A stretch of DNA of 64,000 nt from JAFAYN01 sp963733105 (GCA_963733105.1 CAVTCB010000024.1:62001-126000); one strand, 5' to 3'. Shown: positions 1 through 9,436, counted from the first letter of the stretch. The notes: generated by a model not told the origin, from the sequence alone. Program-made: numbers and translations.

Positions 1-1
1 G

Positions 2-964
2 GACACGCTCCAGTCCACCTCCTCGGGGCCGATGGAGCTGCAGCTCTGGGAAGTGGGGCAGGCGTTCGACCCCGCCTCCGCCACCTGGACCCTGGCCGTG
101 GACACCACGGGCGAGCGGACCGCCTGGCGCGAGCCCGGCGGGACGCGCGGGACGCTCCTGGGGCGCGCCACCCTGCTCACCAACGCCCGGAACCCCGGCG
201 ACTCGGTGATCTTCCAGCTCGACTCGCTCGCGGTGCAGCGGATGGCCCGCGCCGGCTCGCCGGGGCTGCTGGTCACCGCCACGGGGGCGCAGGGGTACGT
301 GCAGTTCGCCCCCATCTCGCTCCGCACGGGGGTGCACCCGCGTAGCGCCTCCCCCGACACCCTGATCGCGGTGAACGTGGGCAACGCGTCGCTGCAGACC
401 TTCGTCTTCAACCCCGAGCAGCCCACCGGCGCGGCCGGGGTCTTCCAGGCCGGCGGGATACGCTCCGCGCGCACCCTCTTCCGCGCCACGCTCCCCGCCA
501 CCCTCCCCGTCTGCCGGCAGGGGACGTGCACCCGCGTCCCGCTCCGTGACCTGACGGTGAACGAGGCCTCGCTCCTGTTCCGCCCCGCGCCCGTGGCGGG
601 CGGTTTCCGGCCCGCGGGGGCGGTACCGCTCCTGGTCCGGCGGGTGGCGGAGCCCGGGCTGGGCCGGCGTGCCCCGCTCGGCGAAGTGGCCAACGAGATC
701 GTGGGGATCGACCCCGCCAGCCGCACCGTGATCTACGGCGGGACGCGCTACGCCTTCGGCGACACGCTGTACACCGTCCCCATCACCACCTTCGCCGCGC
801 GGATGGCGGCGGGGGACACCAGCTCCTTCTCGCTCGCCCTGCTCAGCGACCCGGGGACCATCCTGGGCGACCCGCAGGCCATCACCTTCGGGACGGCGTG
901 GTTCGCGCCCAACCCGCGACTCCGCATCGTCTACACGCTCCCGGAGCGGCCGTCCCTTCGATGA
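2..964 (+). CDS. Surface/secreted hypothetical protein, 5'-truncated
   Basis: The reading frame is open from the window edge, so the N-terminus and any signal peptide lie outside; an internal ATG at 32 is unlikely to be the true start. The visible 320 residues are rich in beta-type, Thr/Ser/Pro segments. The end (RLRIVYTLP) resembles the closing strand of Bacteroidota DUF4270-like outer-surface proteins, but that is only an impression. It overlaps the next gene by ATGA, so the two are probably translationally coupled and may act together at the outer membrane. No catalytic motif is visible. Confidence 0.6.
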   Translation, partial: DTLQSTSSGPMELQLWEVGQAFDPASATWTLAVDTTGERTAWREPGGTRGTLLGRATLLTNARNPGDSVIFQLDSLAVQRMARAGSPGLLVTATGAQGYVQFAPISLRTGVHPRSASPDTLIAVNVGNASLQTFVFNPEQPTGAAGVFQAGGIRSARTLFRATLPATLPVCRQGTCTRVPLRDLTVNEASLLFRPAPVAGGFRPAGAVPLLVRRVAEPGLGRRAPLGEVANEIVGIDPASRTVIYGGTRYAFGDTLYTVPITTFAARMAAGDTSSFSLALLSDPGTILGDPQAITFGTAWFAPNPRLRIVYTLPERPSLR

Positions 965-2190
965 GAACCCTGACCACCCTGCGCGGCGCCGCCGCGCTCG
1001 CCGCCCTCGGCGCCGCCTGCCTCGGCGGGGGCGCGCGCCCCGCGGGGGCGCAGTCGCTCCTCGCCAGCCGCGGGCTGGGATACCCCATCCAGCCGCTGGA
1101 CGCCCGCGCCCAGGGGCTGGGGGGCGTGGGGCTGGGACTCCCCGGCGGGGAGCTGTCGCTGGTGAACCCGGCCGGGATCGCCGCGCTCCCGGCGCCGGCC
1201 ATCAGCCTCACCTTCCAGCCCGACTTCTACTCCAGCCGCGCCGGCGGCACCGACAGCGACGGCACCACCGCCCGCTTCCCGCTCCTCCACGCCGCGTTCC
1301 CGCTGGGGCGCTGGACGGCGGCCTTCGCGTACGGGGCGTACCTGGACCAGACCTGGGCCGTGGAGCACGCCGACTCGCTCCGGCTCCCCGGGCGGACGCT
1401 GGCGGTGACCGACCGCTTCGCCTCGCACGGCGGGGTCACGAGGCTCCGGGCCAGCGGCGCGTACAGCTTCTCCGAGCGCCTCTCCGTGGGCGTGTCGGCG
1501 GACCTGTTCACCGGCTCCGTCCGCGACACCCTGACCCGGGTGTTCGAGCGCCCGGACACGGTGGTGACCGGGATCAGCATCCCCGTATCCTCCAGCTACG
1601 AAGCGGAGTGGGGCTACCAGGGGCTGGGGGGCTCGCTCGGGGTCCGCTGGGTCCCCACCGACGCCCTCAGCCTGGGCGCCGCCGTCTCCGGCGGGGCGAA
1701 GCTCCGCGCCCGCCCCATCGGCGACGCCGACTCGGTGGGCTCCGCCCTGGTCGGGAAGGACTACACCCTCCCCCTCACCTTCGACGTGGGGGCGAGCGGC
1801 CGGGTGACCCAGGGCGCCACCCTGGCGCTGGCCGGCCGCTGGGCGGGGTGGTCCACCGCCGACGACGAGCTGGCCGCCGTGGGCGGGGCCCGCGACTCCT
1901 GGACGGTCTCCGGGGGGGTGGAGTTCGACGCGGCGCGGCAGGACCGGCGCTCCTTCCCCCTCCGGGTCGGCGCGCGCTACTCCGCGCTCCCCTTCCGCTG
2001 GGGGACGGGGGCGGCCGCGAGCGAGTTCCCCGCCGAGCGCGCCGTGACCGCGGGGCTCGGCGCGCGCCTGGCCGGCGGAGCCGCGCTGGTGGACCTGGCG
2101 GGGGAGCGCGGCTGGCGCGGGGGGGGCTCCGCCACCCTGGACGAGTCGTACTGGAGGCTGTCCCTTTCCCTCACCCTCCTGGGTCGGTGA
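961..2190 (+). CDS. Outer-membrane beta-barrel protein (FadL/PorV-like)
   Basis: This 409-residue protein begins at an ATG overlapping the previous stop. It opens with a classic signal peptide: Arg-rich start, Ala/Leu core, cleavage near PAGAQS. The mature N-terminus has the Gly/Leu-rich, 'LVNPAGIAAL' type segment seen in FadL/OmpP1 and PorV-like barrels. Alternating aromatic and polar strands follow, ending in a strand typical of outer-membrane proteins. The role could be transport of hydrophobic compounds or anchoring of the preceding surface protein. The family is inferred from pattern, not proven. The frame also stays open upstream of 961, but the signal peptide fixes the start. Confidence 0.7.
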   Translation: MRTLTTLRGAAALAALGAACLGGGARPAGAQSLLASRGLGYPIQPLDARAQGLGGVGLGLPGGELSLVNPAGIAALPAPAISLTFQPDFYSSRAGGTDSDGTTARFPLLHAAFPLGRWTAAFAYGAYLDQTWAVEHADSLRLPGRTLAVTDRFASHGGVTRLRASGAYSFSERLSVGVSADLFTGSVRDTLTRVFERPDTVVTGISIPVSSSYEAEWGYQGLGGSLGVRWVPTDALSLGAAVSGGAKLRARPIGDADSVGSALVGKDYTLPLTFDVGASGRVTQGATLALAGRWAGWSTADDELAAVGGARDSWTVSGGVEFDAARQDRRSFPLRVGARYSALPFRWGTGAAASEFPAERAVTAGLGARLAGGAALVDLAGERGWRGGGSATLDESYWRLSLSLTLLGR

Positions 2191-3302
2191 CCGGAGCGGG
2201 CGGGCCCCCGCTCCTGCTCGTCGTGGACGACGAGCCGGTCAACGTGGAGCTGCTCCGCGACCTCCTGGAGTCGCTGGACTTCCGGACGCTGGGCGCGCTC
2301 CGCGGGCCGGAGGCGCTGGAGCTGGCCCGGGAGAGCTCGCCCGACCTGATCCTCCTGGACGTGATGATGCCCGGGATGAACGGGATCGAGGTGTGCCGGC
2401 GCCTCCGGGCCGATCCGGCCACCGCCGGCATCCCGGTGGTCTTCGTCACCGCGCTCTCCGACGCCGAGGACAAGCTCCAGGCCATCGAGGCCGGGGGGGA
2501 CGACTTCCTCACCAAGCCGTTCAACCGCCCCGTCCTGGTGGCGCGCATCCGCTCCCTCCTCCGCCTCAAGGCCGCCCGCGACGAGCTGGGCCGGGCGTAC
2601 GCCCGGCTCCAGGAGCTGGAGCGGCTGCGGGACGACCTGACGCGGATGATGGTGCACGACCTCAAGTCCCCGCTCACCGCCCTCCTGGGCACCCTGGAGC
2701 TGGCCGTGGACGGGGACCTGGGCCCCCTCACCCCCGAGCAGCGCAGCCTCTTCGCCGACGGGCGCGACCGCGGGGCCGACATGCTCCGCATGATCGACGA
2801 CCTCCTGGAGGTGTCCCGGCTGGAGGAGTCGGAGGTGCGGCTCCAGCTGGGGGAGCTGGAGGTGCCGCGGTTCCTGGGCGAAGTGGCCGACGAGTGGCGG
2901 GTCCCCACCGAGCAGCGCGGCGCCACCCTGGTGGCCGAGCCGGCGCCCCCGCTCCGCGTGCGGGCCGACGAGCAGCTCCTGCGCCGCGTCTTCGCCAACC
3001 TGATCGGGAACGCGGTGCGGCACGGCGGGTCGGGGATCCGCATCCGCCTCTTCGCCGCCCCCGACGCGGAGGAGGGGGTGCGCTTCACCGTCGCCGACGA
3101 CGGGGTGGGGATTCCCCCGGAGTACCAGGAGGTGATCTTCCGCAAGTACGGGAGCGCGCCCGGGGCGGGGGAGTCGTCCGGGCTCGGGCTCACCTTCTGC
3201 AAGCTCGCCGTGGAAGCCCACGGCGGGCGCATCTGGGTGCAGAGCGGCGAGGGGGCGGGGAGCGCCTTCCACTTCGTCCTTCCCGCCGCGCCCGCCGCGT
3301 GA
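2187..3302 (+). CDS. Hybrid response regulator / sensor histidine kinase
   Basis: This 371-residue cytoplasmic signalling protein starts at a GTG overlapping the previous TGA. Residues 8-125 form a receiver domain with the acidic pair D14/D15, phospho-acceptor D58 (LLDVMMPG) and K110 (LTKPF). A short coiled coil follows, then a HisKA dimerisation domain with H157 (VHDLKSPL). The HATPase domain carries an N box (NLIGNAVRHGG), G1 (DDGVGIP) and G2 (GLGLTF). No sensor or membrane segment is present, so it probably relays a phosphate received on its receiver. No DNA-binding partner is adjacent, and it overlaps tmk by GTGA. Confidence 0.88.
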   Translation: MTGAGGPPLLLVVDDEPVNVELLRDLLESLDFRTLGALRGPEALELARESSPDLILLDVMMPGMNGIEVCRRLRADPATAGIPVVFVTALSDAEDKLQAIEAGGDDFLTKPFNRPVLVARIRSLLRLKAARDELGRAYARLQELERLRDDLTRMMVHDLKSPLTALLGTLELAVDGDLGPLTPEQRSLFADGRDRGADMLRMIDDLLEVSRLEESEVRLQLGELEVPRFLGEVADEWRVPTEQRGATLVAEPAPPLRVRADEQLLRRVFANLIGNAVRHGGSGIRIRLFAAPDAEEGVRFTVADDGVGIPPEYQEVIFRKYGSAPGAGESSGLGLTFCKLAVEAHGGRIWVQSGEGAGSAFHFVLPAAPAA

Positions 3303-4033
3303 GCGACCCTTCCGGCGCCCCCCGGCGCGGCCTGTTCCTTGCCTTCGAGGGCGTGGAGGGAGCGGGGAAGACCACCCAGGTCCGCCTCCTGGCCGAGGCC
3401 CTCCGCGCCCACGGGCGCGAGGTGACCGTGGCCCGCGAGCCGGGCTCCACCCCCCTGGGCGAGCGCGTGCGCGAGACCGTCCTGGCCGACCTGGAGCTGC
3501 GCGTCCCCGCCCGGAGCGAGCTGTTCCTGATGCTCGCGGCGCGGGCCGCCTTCGTGGAGCAGGTGGTCCTCCCCGGGCTGGAGGCGGAGCGGGTGGTGAT
3601 CGCCGACCGGTTCGAGCTCTCCACCCTGGCCTACCAGGGCGCGGGGCGGGGGCTCCCCCTGGCGGAGGTACGGGAGTGCAACCGCTTCGCCACCGGCGGG
3701 ACGCGGCCCCACGCCACCGTCTTCCTGGACCTGGACCCGGAGGAGGGGGCGCGGCGCCAGGCCGCCGAGGGAAAGGCCCGCGACCGGATGGAGCGCGAGG
3801 AGGCCGGGTTCCACGCCCGGGTGGCCGCCGGGTACCGCGGGCTGGCGCGTGAAGTGGAGGGAATCGTTCGTGTGGACGCCCGGGGGAGCACGGAGGAGGT
3901 GCGGCGCCGCGTGTGGGACGCGCTGGCGGCGCTCTTCCCCGAAACTTTCCCCGGGAGTGGGTTTATCAAGCCGGATGCAGTCCCCGCCCCGGGGGCGTCG
4001 CCGCACCCGGTTTCCGGACCTTCGGAGGGTTGA
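3299..4033 (+). CDS. tmk: Thymidylate kinase
   Basis: It phosphorylates dTMP to dTDP in nucleotide synthesis. The Walker A loop (FEGVEGAGKTT) lies near residue 15, followed by the REPGSTPLGE dTMP-binding segment and the DRFELSTLAYQG motif. At about 244 residues it is longer than the usual 205-215. The extra 25-30 Pro/Ala-rich C-terminal residues run right up to the ctpA start and may be non-functional read-through. The GTG start overlaps the kinase stop by four bases, and no ATG alternative exists before the Walker loop. Confidence 0.93.
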   Translation: MSDPSGAPRRGLFLAFEGVEGAGKTTQVRLLAEALRAHGREVTVAREPGSTPLGERVRETVLADLELRVPARSELFLMLAARAAFVEQVVLPGLEAERVVIADRFELSTLAYQGAGRGLPLAEVRECNRFATGGTRPHATVFLDLDPEEGARRQAAEGKARDRMEREEAGFHARVAAGYRGLAREVEGIVRVDARGSTEEVRRRVWDALAALFPETFPGSGFIKPDAVPAPGASPHPVSGPSEG

Positions 4034-5695
4034 ATGAAGCTCAAGCGCACCGTCGTCGCCCCCGCGCTCGTCGCCGGCGTGGCCCTGGTCTCCGGCGGAT
4101 GGCTCCTGCAGCAGGGGGTCTCCGAGCAGAAGAACGTCTACGAGCAGGCCCGCATCTTCGACGAGGTGATGAGCCTCCTGTCGGACCGGTTCGTGGACCA
4201 GCCACCGGCCACCGAGCTGTACCAGATGGCGACGGAGGGGATGATCCGGGAGCTCGGCGACCCCCACACGACCTTCCTCACCCCCGAGGAGTTCAACGAG
4301 TTCTACACGAACATGTCGGGGGAGTACGCCGGGATCGGCGCGCAGATCGTCGACCGCGACGGGTGGGTGACCGTGCTCGCCCCCCTCCCGGGGACCCCCT
4401 CCGAGCGCGCGGGGCTGCGCGCCGGCGACCGGATCATCGAGATCGACGGCCGCCCCACCAAGGGGATGGACAGCGACGCGGCGGTCAAGATCCTGCGCGG
4501 CGCCCGCGGGTCGCAGATCAACCTCCGGGTGGTCCGCGTGGGCGTGGAGGAGCCGATCAACTTCCGGATGGCCCGCGAGGAGATCCACCTCAGCTCCGTC
4601 CCCTACGCCTTCATGATCGGCGACGGGGTGGGGTACCTGAACCTGTCCATCTTCAGCGAGGCCTCCTCCCGCGAGGTGCGCGAGGCCATCGAGAAGCTGC
4701 GCGGGCAGGGGATGCGCAAGCTGATCTTCGACCTGCGCGAGAACCCGGGCGGGCTCCTGGACCAGGGCGTCGGGGTGGCGCAGCTCTTCCTGAAGCCCGG
4801 CGCCGCCGTGGTGGACACCCGCGGCCGCACCGCCGCCGACAACACCACCGCCGTCGCGCGGGGCGGGGAGATCATCCCCGGCGTCCCGGTGGTGGTGCTG
4901 GTGAACGAGTACAGCGCCAGCGCCGCCGAGATCGTGGCCGGCGCGCTCCAGGACCACGACCGCGCCCTGGTGGTGGGGGCCCGCAGCTACGGCAAGGGCT
5001 CGGTGCAGGACCTCTTCCCGCTCTCCGGCGGGAACTTCCTGAAGGTGACCACCGCCAAGTGGTTCACCCCGGTCGGGCGCTCCATCCAGAAGGACCCGCG
5101 GCCGCAGGACGCGCGGGCCACCCTCGCCGCCTCCACGGTGGACGCGGAGGGGAACCCGATCGCGGCGGCGGCGGCGGACACCACCAAGCCGTACCGCACC
5201 GACAGCGGCCGGATCGTGTACGGCGGCGGCGGGATCGTCCCCGACGTGGTCATCCGCCCGGACACGGCCACCGCGGCGGAGCAGGACTTCTTCCGGACGG
5301 CGGCCAAGGGCGGGGCCATCTTCAACGACGTGCTCTTCCGCTACGCCCTCGAGTACGGCCGCGAGAACCCGACCCTCGGGCAGGACGTGCAGGTGACGCC
5401 GGCCATGCGGCGCGAGTTCTACGACCGCCTCCGCGCCGCCCGGCTGAACCTGACCTGGGAGCAGTTCGAGGGTGCGCGCGACTTCCTGAACCGCCGCGTG
5501 GCCCAGGAGATCCTGCAGCACAAGCTGGGGGCGAACGCGGCCGCCCAGCGCGGCGTCGCCGACGACCAGGCCGTGATGGAGGCGTACGGCCTCCTGAAGC
5601 GCGCCAGCGATCCGCAGTCGCTGATCCGGCTGGCGCCCGTCCGCCCGCAGCCGCAGTCGCAGACCCGCTCGGCGGAGGCGGCCCGCAACCGCTGA
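4034..5695 (+). CDS. Carboxy-terminal processing protease (S41 family)
   Basis: This 553-residue periplasmic protease has a short N-terminal signal anchor (residues 8-28), then an N-terminal domain and a PDZ domain (around 95-180; GLRAGDRIIEIDG). The S41 catalytic core carries the nucleophile Ser in NEYSASAAEI and the general-base Lys in YGKGSVQ. A helical C-terminal extension of about 150 residues follows. The ATG comes immediately after the tmk stop, with GGAGGG as ribosome-binding site. CtpA/Prc proteases trim C-termini of envelope proteins and peptidoglycan hydrolase regulators; the substrate here is unknown. A strong terminator closes the unit. Confidence 0.92.
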   Translation: MKLKRTVVAPALVAGVALVSGGWLLQQGVSEQKNVYEQARIFDEVMSLLSDRFVDQPPATELYQMATEGMIRELGDPHTTFLTPEEFNEFYTNMSGEYAGIGAQIVDRDGWVTVLAPLPGTPSERAGLRAGDRIIEIDGRPTKGMDSDAAVKILRGARGSQINLRVVRVGVEEPINFRMAREEIHLSSVPYAFMIGDGVGYLNLSIFSEASSREVREAIEKLRGQGMRKLIFDLRENPGGLLDQGVGVAQLFLKPGAAVVDTRGRTAADNTTAVARGGEIIPGVPVVVLVNEYSASAAEIVAGALQDHDRALVVGARSYGKGSVQDLFPLSGGNFLKVTTAKWFTPVGRSIQKDPRPQDARATLAASTVDAEGNPIAAAAADTTKPYRTDSGRIVYGGGGIVPDVVIRPDTATAAEQDFFRTAAKGGAIFNDVLFRYALEYGRENPTLGQDVQVTPAMRREFYDRLRAARLNLTWEQFEGARDFLNRRVAQEILQHKLGANAAAQRGVADDQAVMEAYGLLKRASDPQSLIRLAPVRPQPQSQTRSAEAARNR

Positions 5696-5727
5696 CGCAT
5701 GCGGACGTCGCCGGGCCGGCGGCGGTC

Positions 5728-5765
5728 GGAGGAGAGGCACCCGGTGTGCCTCTCCTCCTTTTTTT
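5728..5765 (+). terminator. Rho-independent terminator after the protease gene
   Basis: A perfect 13-bp stem (GGAGGAGAGGCAC with its complement) has a 5-nt loop and is followed directly by seven T residues. It ends the transcript of the kinase-tmk-protease unit. Confidence 0.93.
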
Positions 5766-5792
5766 GCCCCCGCGCGGGGTGCGGCTTATATT
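5764..5792 (+). promoter_or_regulatory. Sigma-70-type promoter for the transporter-asparaginase-obg unit
   Basis: TTGCCC at 5764-5769 and TATATT at 5787-5792 are separated by exactly 17 bases. The site sits between the terminator and the first gene of the next unit, and shares its form with the tRNA and glyS promoters in this window. Confidence 0.7.
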
Positions 5793-5829
5793 CCGCGCCT
5801 TTCGCAAGCCCGGGGAGCCAGGCGCGGAG

Positions 5830-6735
5830 ATGACGGACACGACTGCCACGACCGGGGTGCCCGCGCGCCCGGAGGTGCCTCCGGCGCTGATCCTCCTCCT
5901 CTCCGTGCTGGCCATCAGCTGGGCGGCGCCGCTGGTCCGCTTCAGCCAGGCCCCCGCGCTGGCCGTCTCCTTCTGGCGGCTGGCGTTCTCGGTCCTGCTG
6001 ATCGCGGGGGTGCTCACCGCGCGGCGGGAGTGGGGGGCGCTGCGCCGCCTGGGGCGCCGCGACCTGGCGACCGCCGCGGTGGCGGGCGTGCTCCTGGCGG
6101 GGCACTTCGCCACCTGGATCGCCTCCATCGGGCTCACCAGCGTCGCGGCATCGGTCGTGCTCGTGGACACCGCGCCCGTGTTCGTCGCGCTCCTCTCCGC
6201 GGCCTTCCTGCGCGAGCGCCCGGGAGGGCGGCAGTGGGCGGGGATCGGGCTGGCGGTGGCGGGAGCGGCCTGGATCGGGTGGGGCGACTTCCGCGGCGGG
6301 AGCGACCCGCTGCGGGGCGACCTCCTGGCGCTGGCCGGGGCGGTGCTGGTGGCCGCCTACTACGTGATCGGGCGGAGCCTGCGCGCCCGGCTCGACCTCT
6401 GGCCGTACGTGATGGTGGTGTACGGGTGCGCCGCGCTCACCCTCCTGGTGGCGCTCCCGGTGGCGGGGGTCCCCTTCACCGGGTACGCCCCCACCGACTG
6501 GGCGGTGTTCGCCGGGCTGGCCGCCGGGCCCATGATGATCGGCCACACCGGGCAGAACTGGGCGCTGCGCTACCTTCCCGCGTACGTGGTGAACCTGTCG
6601 CTGCTGGGGGAGCCCGTGGGGGCGACGCTGATCGCCTGGCTCCTCCCGGCCATCGCGGAGACCCCGCCCCCCGAAGCCCTCGCGGGCGGGGCGCTGATCC
6701 TTCTTGGCATCGTACTGGGAATGGCGAGGAGATAG
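5830..6735 (+). CDS. EamA/DMT-family membrane transporter
   Basis: The protein has 301 residues with about ten hydrophobic segments arranged as two five-helix EamA repeats (residues about 18-150 and 160-298). This is the layout of drug/metabolite exporters such as RhaT/YdcZ relatives. Features include SFWRLAFSV in the first repeat and the conserved late segment with NLSLLGEPVGA. The ATG at 5830 follows a GGGGAG ribosome-binding site; the frame is open far upstream but shows no membrane protein signature there. The substrate cannot be read from the sequence. Asparaginase follows directly, which makes amino-acid traffic a possibility, as inference only. Confidence 0.85.
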   Translation: MTDTTATTGVPARPEVPPALILLLSVLAISWAAPLVRFSQAPALAVSFWRLAFSVLLIAGVLTARREWGALRRLGRRDLATAAVAGVLLAGHFATWIASIGLTSVAASVVLVDTAPVFVALLSAAFLRERPGGRQWAGIGLAVAGAAWIGWGDFRGGSDPLRGDLLALAGAVLVAAYYVIGRSLRARLDLWPYVMVVYGCAALTLLVALPVAGVPFTGYAPTDWAVFAGLAAGPMMIGHTGQNWALRYLPAYVVNLSLLGEPVGATLIAWLLPAIAETPPPEALAGGALILLGIVLGMARR

Positions 6736-7749
6736 ATGAACGAGACCGACTGCTGCACGGTGGACGTCGTCCGCGGGAGCGTGGTGGAGTCGCGCCACCG
6801 CGTGCACGCCGCGGTGGTGGACGCGGAAGGGCAGCTCCGGGCCTTCGCCGGCGACCCCGAGCTCGTCACCTTCATCCGCTCCGCCGCCAAGCCCTTCCAG
6901 GCGCTCGCCATGGTGGAGGACGGGGCCGCCGACCGCTTCGGGCTGACCGACCGCGAGGTGGCGCTGGTGTGCGGCTCGCACGCGGGCGCCCCGGTGCACA
7001 CCTCCACCGCCGAGTCCATCCTGGCCAAGCTGGGGCTGGACGCCGAGGCGCTGGCCTGCGGTCCGCACCCCCCCTTCGACCCGCTCACCCGGCGCGAGCT
7101 GCAGGAAGCCGGGCTGGAGCCGGTGCGGCTGCACAACAACTGCTCCGGGAAGCACGCCGGGATGCTGGCCCTGGCCCGCGCCCGCGGCTGGGAGACGCAG
7201 GAGTACCAGCACCCCGACCACCCCGTGCAGTGGCGGATGCTCACCGAGGTGGCCCGCTGGGCCCGCCTCCCCGGCGAGGCCATCGCCCTGGGGAACGACG
7301 GGTGCGGGGTGGTGTGCTTCGGGCTCCCGCTCCGCAACATGGCGCTCGCCTTCGCCGGGCTGGCCCGCGCCGCGCGCCAGGGAGAGCCCGGCCCCGCCCG
7401 CGTCGTGGCCGCCATGACCGGGCACCCGGAGATGGTCGCCGGGAAGGGGCGGCTCTGCACCGAGCTGATGCGCCGCACCGAGGGGCGGGTGTTCGCCAAG
7501 ATCGGTGCCGAGGGCGTGTACTGCGTCGGCGTCACCGGCGCCGAGCTGGGCGTCGCCGTCAAGGTGGAGGACGGCTCCACCCGCGCCGTGGCCCCCGCCA
7601 TCCTGGGGGTGCTGCGCGAGCTGGACCTGATCTCCGAGGACGACTTCGGGGCCATGCACGCCCAGGTGTACCCCGACGTGGTGAACACCCGCGGCGAGGT
7701 CACCGGCCAGCTCCGCCCCTCGGTCCGCCTCCGCGCCCCGGATGCCTGA
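6736..7749 (+). CDS. L-asparaginase, type III (Rhizobium etli AnsA-like)
   Basis: The 337-residue protein matches the Asparaginase_II Pfam family, which hydrolyses asparagine to aspartate and ammonia and is unrelated in fold to E. coli AnsA/B. The family's Ser-x-x-Lys pair is present as S49-A-A-K52. A second catalytic Ser follows in CGSHAG, and the metal-binding Cys/Lys segments are NNCSGKHAG and NDGCGVVCF. There is no signal peptide, so it acts in the cytoplasm. It begins immediately after the transporter stop with an AGGAG ribosome-binding site and overlaps the next gene by 8 bp. Confidence 0.88.
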   Translation: MNETDCCTVDVVRGSVVESRHRVHAAVVDAEGQLRAFAGDPELVTFIRSAAKPFQALAMVEDGAADRFGLTDREVALVCGSHAGAPVHTSTAESILAKLGLDAEALACGPHPPFDPLTRRELQEAGLEPVRLHNNCSGKHAGMLALARARGWETQEYQHPDHPVQWRMLTEVARWARLPGEAIALGNDGCGVVCFGLPLRNMALAFAGLARAARQGEPGPARVVAAMTGHPEMVAGKGRLCTELMRRTEGRVFAKIGAEGVYCVGVTGAELGVAVKVEDGSTRAVAPAILGVLRELDLISEDDFGAMHAQVYPDVVNTRGEVTGQLRPSVRLRAPDA

Positions 7750-8362
7750 CGCAGGGGCGCTGGGCGCGGCGCGGGAGGCGCTGGTCGCCCTCTCCGCCGC
7801 CCTCGCCACGCGCGACCGGGAGGTCGTGGAGGCCGCCGTCCGGCGCGCCGCCGCCGAAGCCGACCCCGACGCCGCCGAGGAGGTGCTCCTCCAGGCGCAC
7901 CTGTTCGTGGGCTTCCCCGACGCGCTCGCCGCCCTGGCGCTCTGGCGCGAGGCCAGCGGGAGGCCGGCGCCGGCCGCGCTGGGGGAGGAGTGCGCGGCCT
8001 GGGCGGAGCGCGGCGAGCGGGTGTGCGCCCGGGTGTACGGGGCCAACTACCCCAAGCTCCGCGCCAACGTCGCCGCGACCCACCCCGAGATGGACCGCTG
8101 GATGGTGGAGGGCGGCTACGGGCGCGTCCTGGGGCGCCCCGGGCTGGACCTGGCCACGCGCGAGCTGTGCATCCTCGCGCTGCTGGCCGTCTGGAACACC
8201 CCGCGGCAGCTCCACTCGCACCTGCGGGGGGCGCTCAACGCCGGCGCCGGGGTGGAGGAGGTGGAGCGGGCGGTGGAGGTGTCGTGCGGATTCGTGGACC
8301 CCGCCGCCGCGGCGCGGGTGCGGGAGCTGTGGGGAGAGGTGCGGGCCCGAGCGGGCGCCTGA
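7742..8362 (+). CDS. Carboxymuconolactone decarboxylase (CMD) family protein
   Basis: This 206-residue cytoplasmic helical protein carries the CMD/AhpD-like core around residues 120-190. That core has ELCILALLAVWNTPRQLHSHLRGALNAG, with a conserved Cys and His pattern but no CxxC pair. Peroxidase-type disulfide chemistry as in AhpD is therefore unlikely. The first 110 residues are a divergent helical region, possibly a second degenerate CMD repeat. It overlaps the asparaginase by 8 bp and precedes obg. The substrate is unknown. Confidence 0.78.
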   Translation: MPDAGALGAAREALVALSAALATRDREVVEAAVRRAAAEADPDAAEEVLLQAHLFVGFPDALAALALWREASGRPAPAALGEECAAWAERGERVCARVYGANYPKLRANVAATHPEMDRWMVEGGYGRVLGRPGLDLATRELCILALLAVWNTPRQLHSHLRGALNAGAGVEEVERAVEVSCGFVDPAAAARVRELWGEVRARAGA

Positions 8363-8391
8363 GCGAGCGGAGAAGGACCGGAGAGGGAGCG

Positions 8392-9423
8392 ATGTTTCTC
8401 GACCATGCAGTGATCCAGATCAGCGCGGGGAAGGGCGGCGAGGGCGCCAGCTCCTTCCGGCGCGAGTCGTTCATCCCCTTCGGCGGGCCCGACGGGGGCG
8501 ACGGCGGGAAGGGGGGCGACGTGGTGTTCCGCGCCGACCCCCAGCTCAACACCCTCCTCGACTACCGCTACCGGACCCAGTACAAGGCCGAGCCGGGTCA
8601 GAAGGGGCAGGGGAGCAACCGGACCGGCCGGAGCGGCGAGGACCTGGTCCTGGGCGTTCCCCCCGGCACCGTGGTGCGCGACCGGGAGACGGGCGAGGTC
8701 CTGGGCGAGCTGATCGAGCCCGGTGACGAGGTGGTCGCCGCGCGCGGGGGGCGCGGCGGGCGCGGGAACGCCCGCTTCGCCACCGCCACCAACCAGGCGC
8801 CGCGCCGCACCGACCCCGGCGAGGAGGGGGAGGCGCGCGAGGTGGAGCTGGAGCTGAAGCTGATCGCCGACGTCGGGCTGGTGGGGGAGCCCAACGCGGG
8901 GAAGTCCACCCTCCTCGCCTCCATCTCCGCCGCCACCCCCAAGGTGGCCGACTACCCGTTCACCACCCTCACCCCCAACCTGGGCGTGGTGCAGCTCTCC
9001 GAGGGGCGCACCTTCGTGGTGGCCGACATCCCGGGGATCATCGAGGGGGCGCACGAGGGGAAGGGGCTGGGTCACCAGTTCCTGCGCCACATCGAGCGCA
9101 CACGCACGCTGGCGGTCATGATCCCGGCGGACGCGCTGGAGCCGCAGGAGGAGTACGACCGGCTGGTGGCCGAGCTGCGGAGCTACTCGCAGGAGCTGGC
9201 GGAGAAGCCGCACTGCGTGGTGTTCACCAAGGCCGACCTGCTTCCTCCCGAGTGGCCGGCGCCGCGCGTGGAGGCTCCGGGGGCGTGGGGGCAGTTCCTG
9301 ATCTCGTCCGTGGCGCGACGTGGTCTTGAGCCGCTTCTGGAGGGGCTGTGGACGCACGCTGCGGTCGCCATCGCCGAGGAGCGGGGGGAGGACGACGAGG
9401 CCGAGGAGGGGTGGCGGCCGTAG
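8392..9423 (+). CDS. obgE: Obg GTPase
   Basis: Obg is a ribosome-associated GTPase needed for 50S assembly and stress control. The Gly-rich Obg fold covers residues 1-158 with many Gly-Gly turns (GGDGGKGGDV, RGGRGGRGN). The G domain follows: G1 GEPNAGKST, switch I with YPFTTL, G3 DIPGIIEGA and G4 as TKAD. At 343 residues it is the usual length with a short acidic tail in place of a large C-terminal domain. The ATG has the ribosome-binding site GAGAGGGAG. The next 250 bp hold a composite repeat. Confidence 0.96.
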   Translation: MFLDHAVIQISAGKGGEGASSFRRESFIPFGGPDGGDGGKGGDVVFRADPQLNTLLDYRYRTQYKAEPGQKGQGSNRTGRSGEDLVLGVPPGTVVRDRETGEVLGELIEPGDEVVAARGGRGGRGNARFATATNQAPRRTDPGEEGEAREVELELKLIADVGLVGEPNAGKSTLLASISAATPKVADYPFTTLTPNLGVVQLSEGRTFVVADIPGIIEGAHEGKGLGHQFLRHIERTRTLAVMIPADALEPQEEYDRLVAELRSYSQELAEKPHCVVFTKADLLPPEWPAPRVEAPGAWGQFLISSVARRGLEPLLEGLWTHAAVAIAEERGEDDEAEEGWRP

Positions 9424-9436
9424 CGGGTGGCGGCGG

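Noticed and set aside
2171..5740. Very long open frames on the opposite strand (up to about 1190 codons)
   Set aside because: Stop-poor GC-rich DNA opens frames opposite real genes; the products are low-complexity and lack domains, while the plus strand encodes clear proteins.
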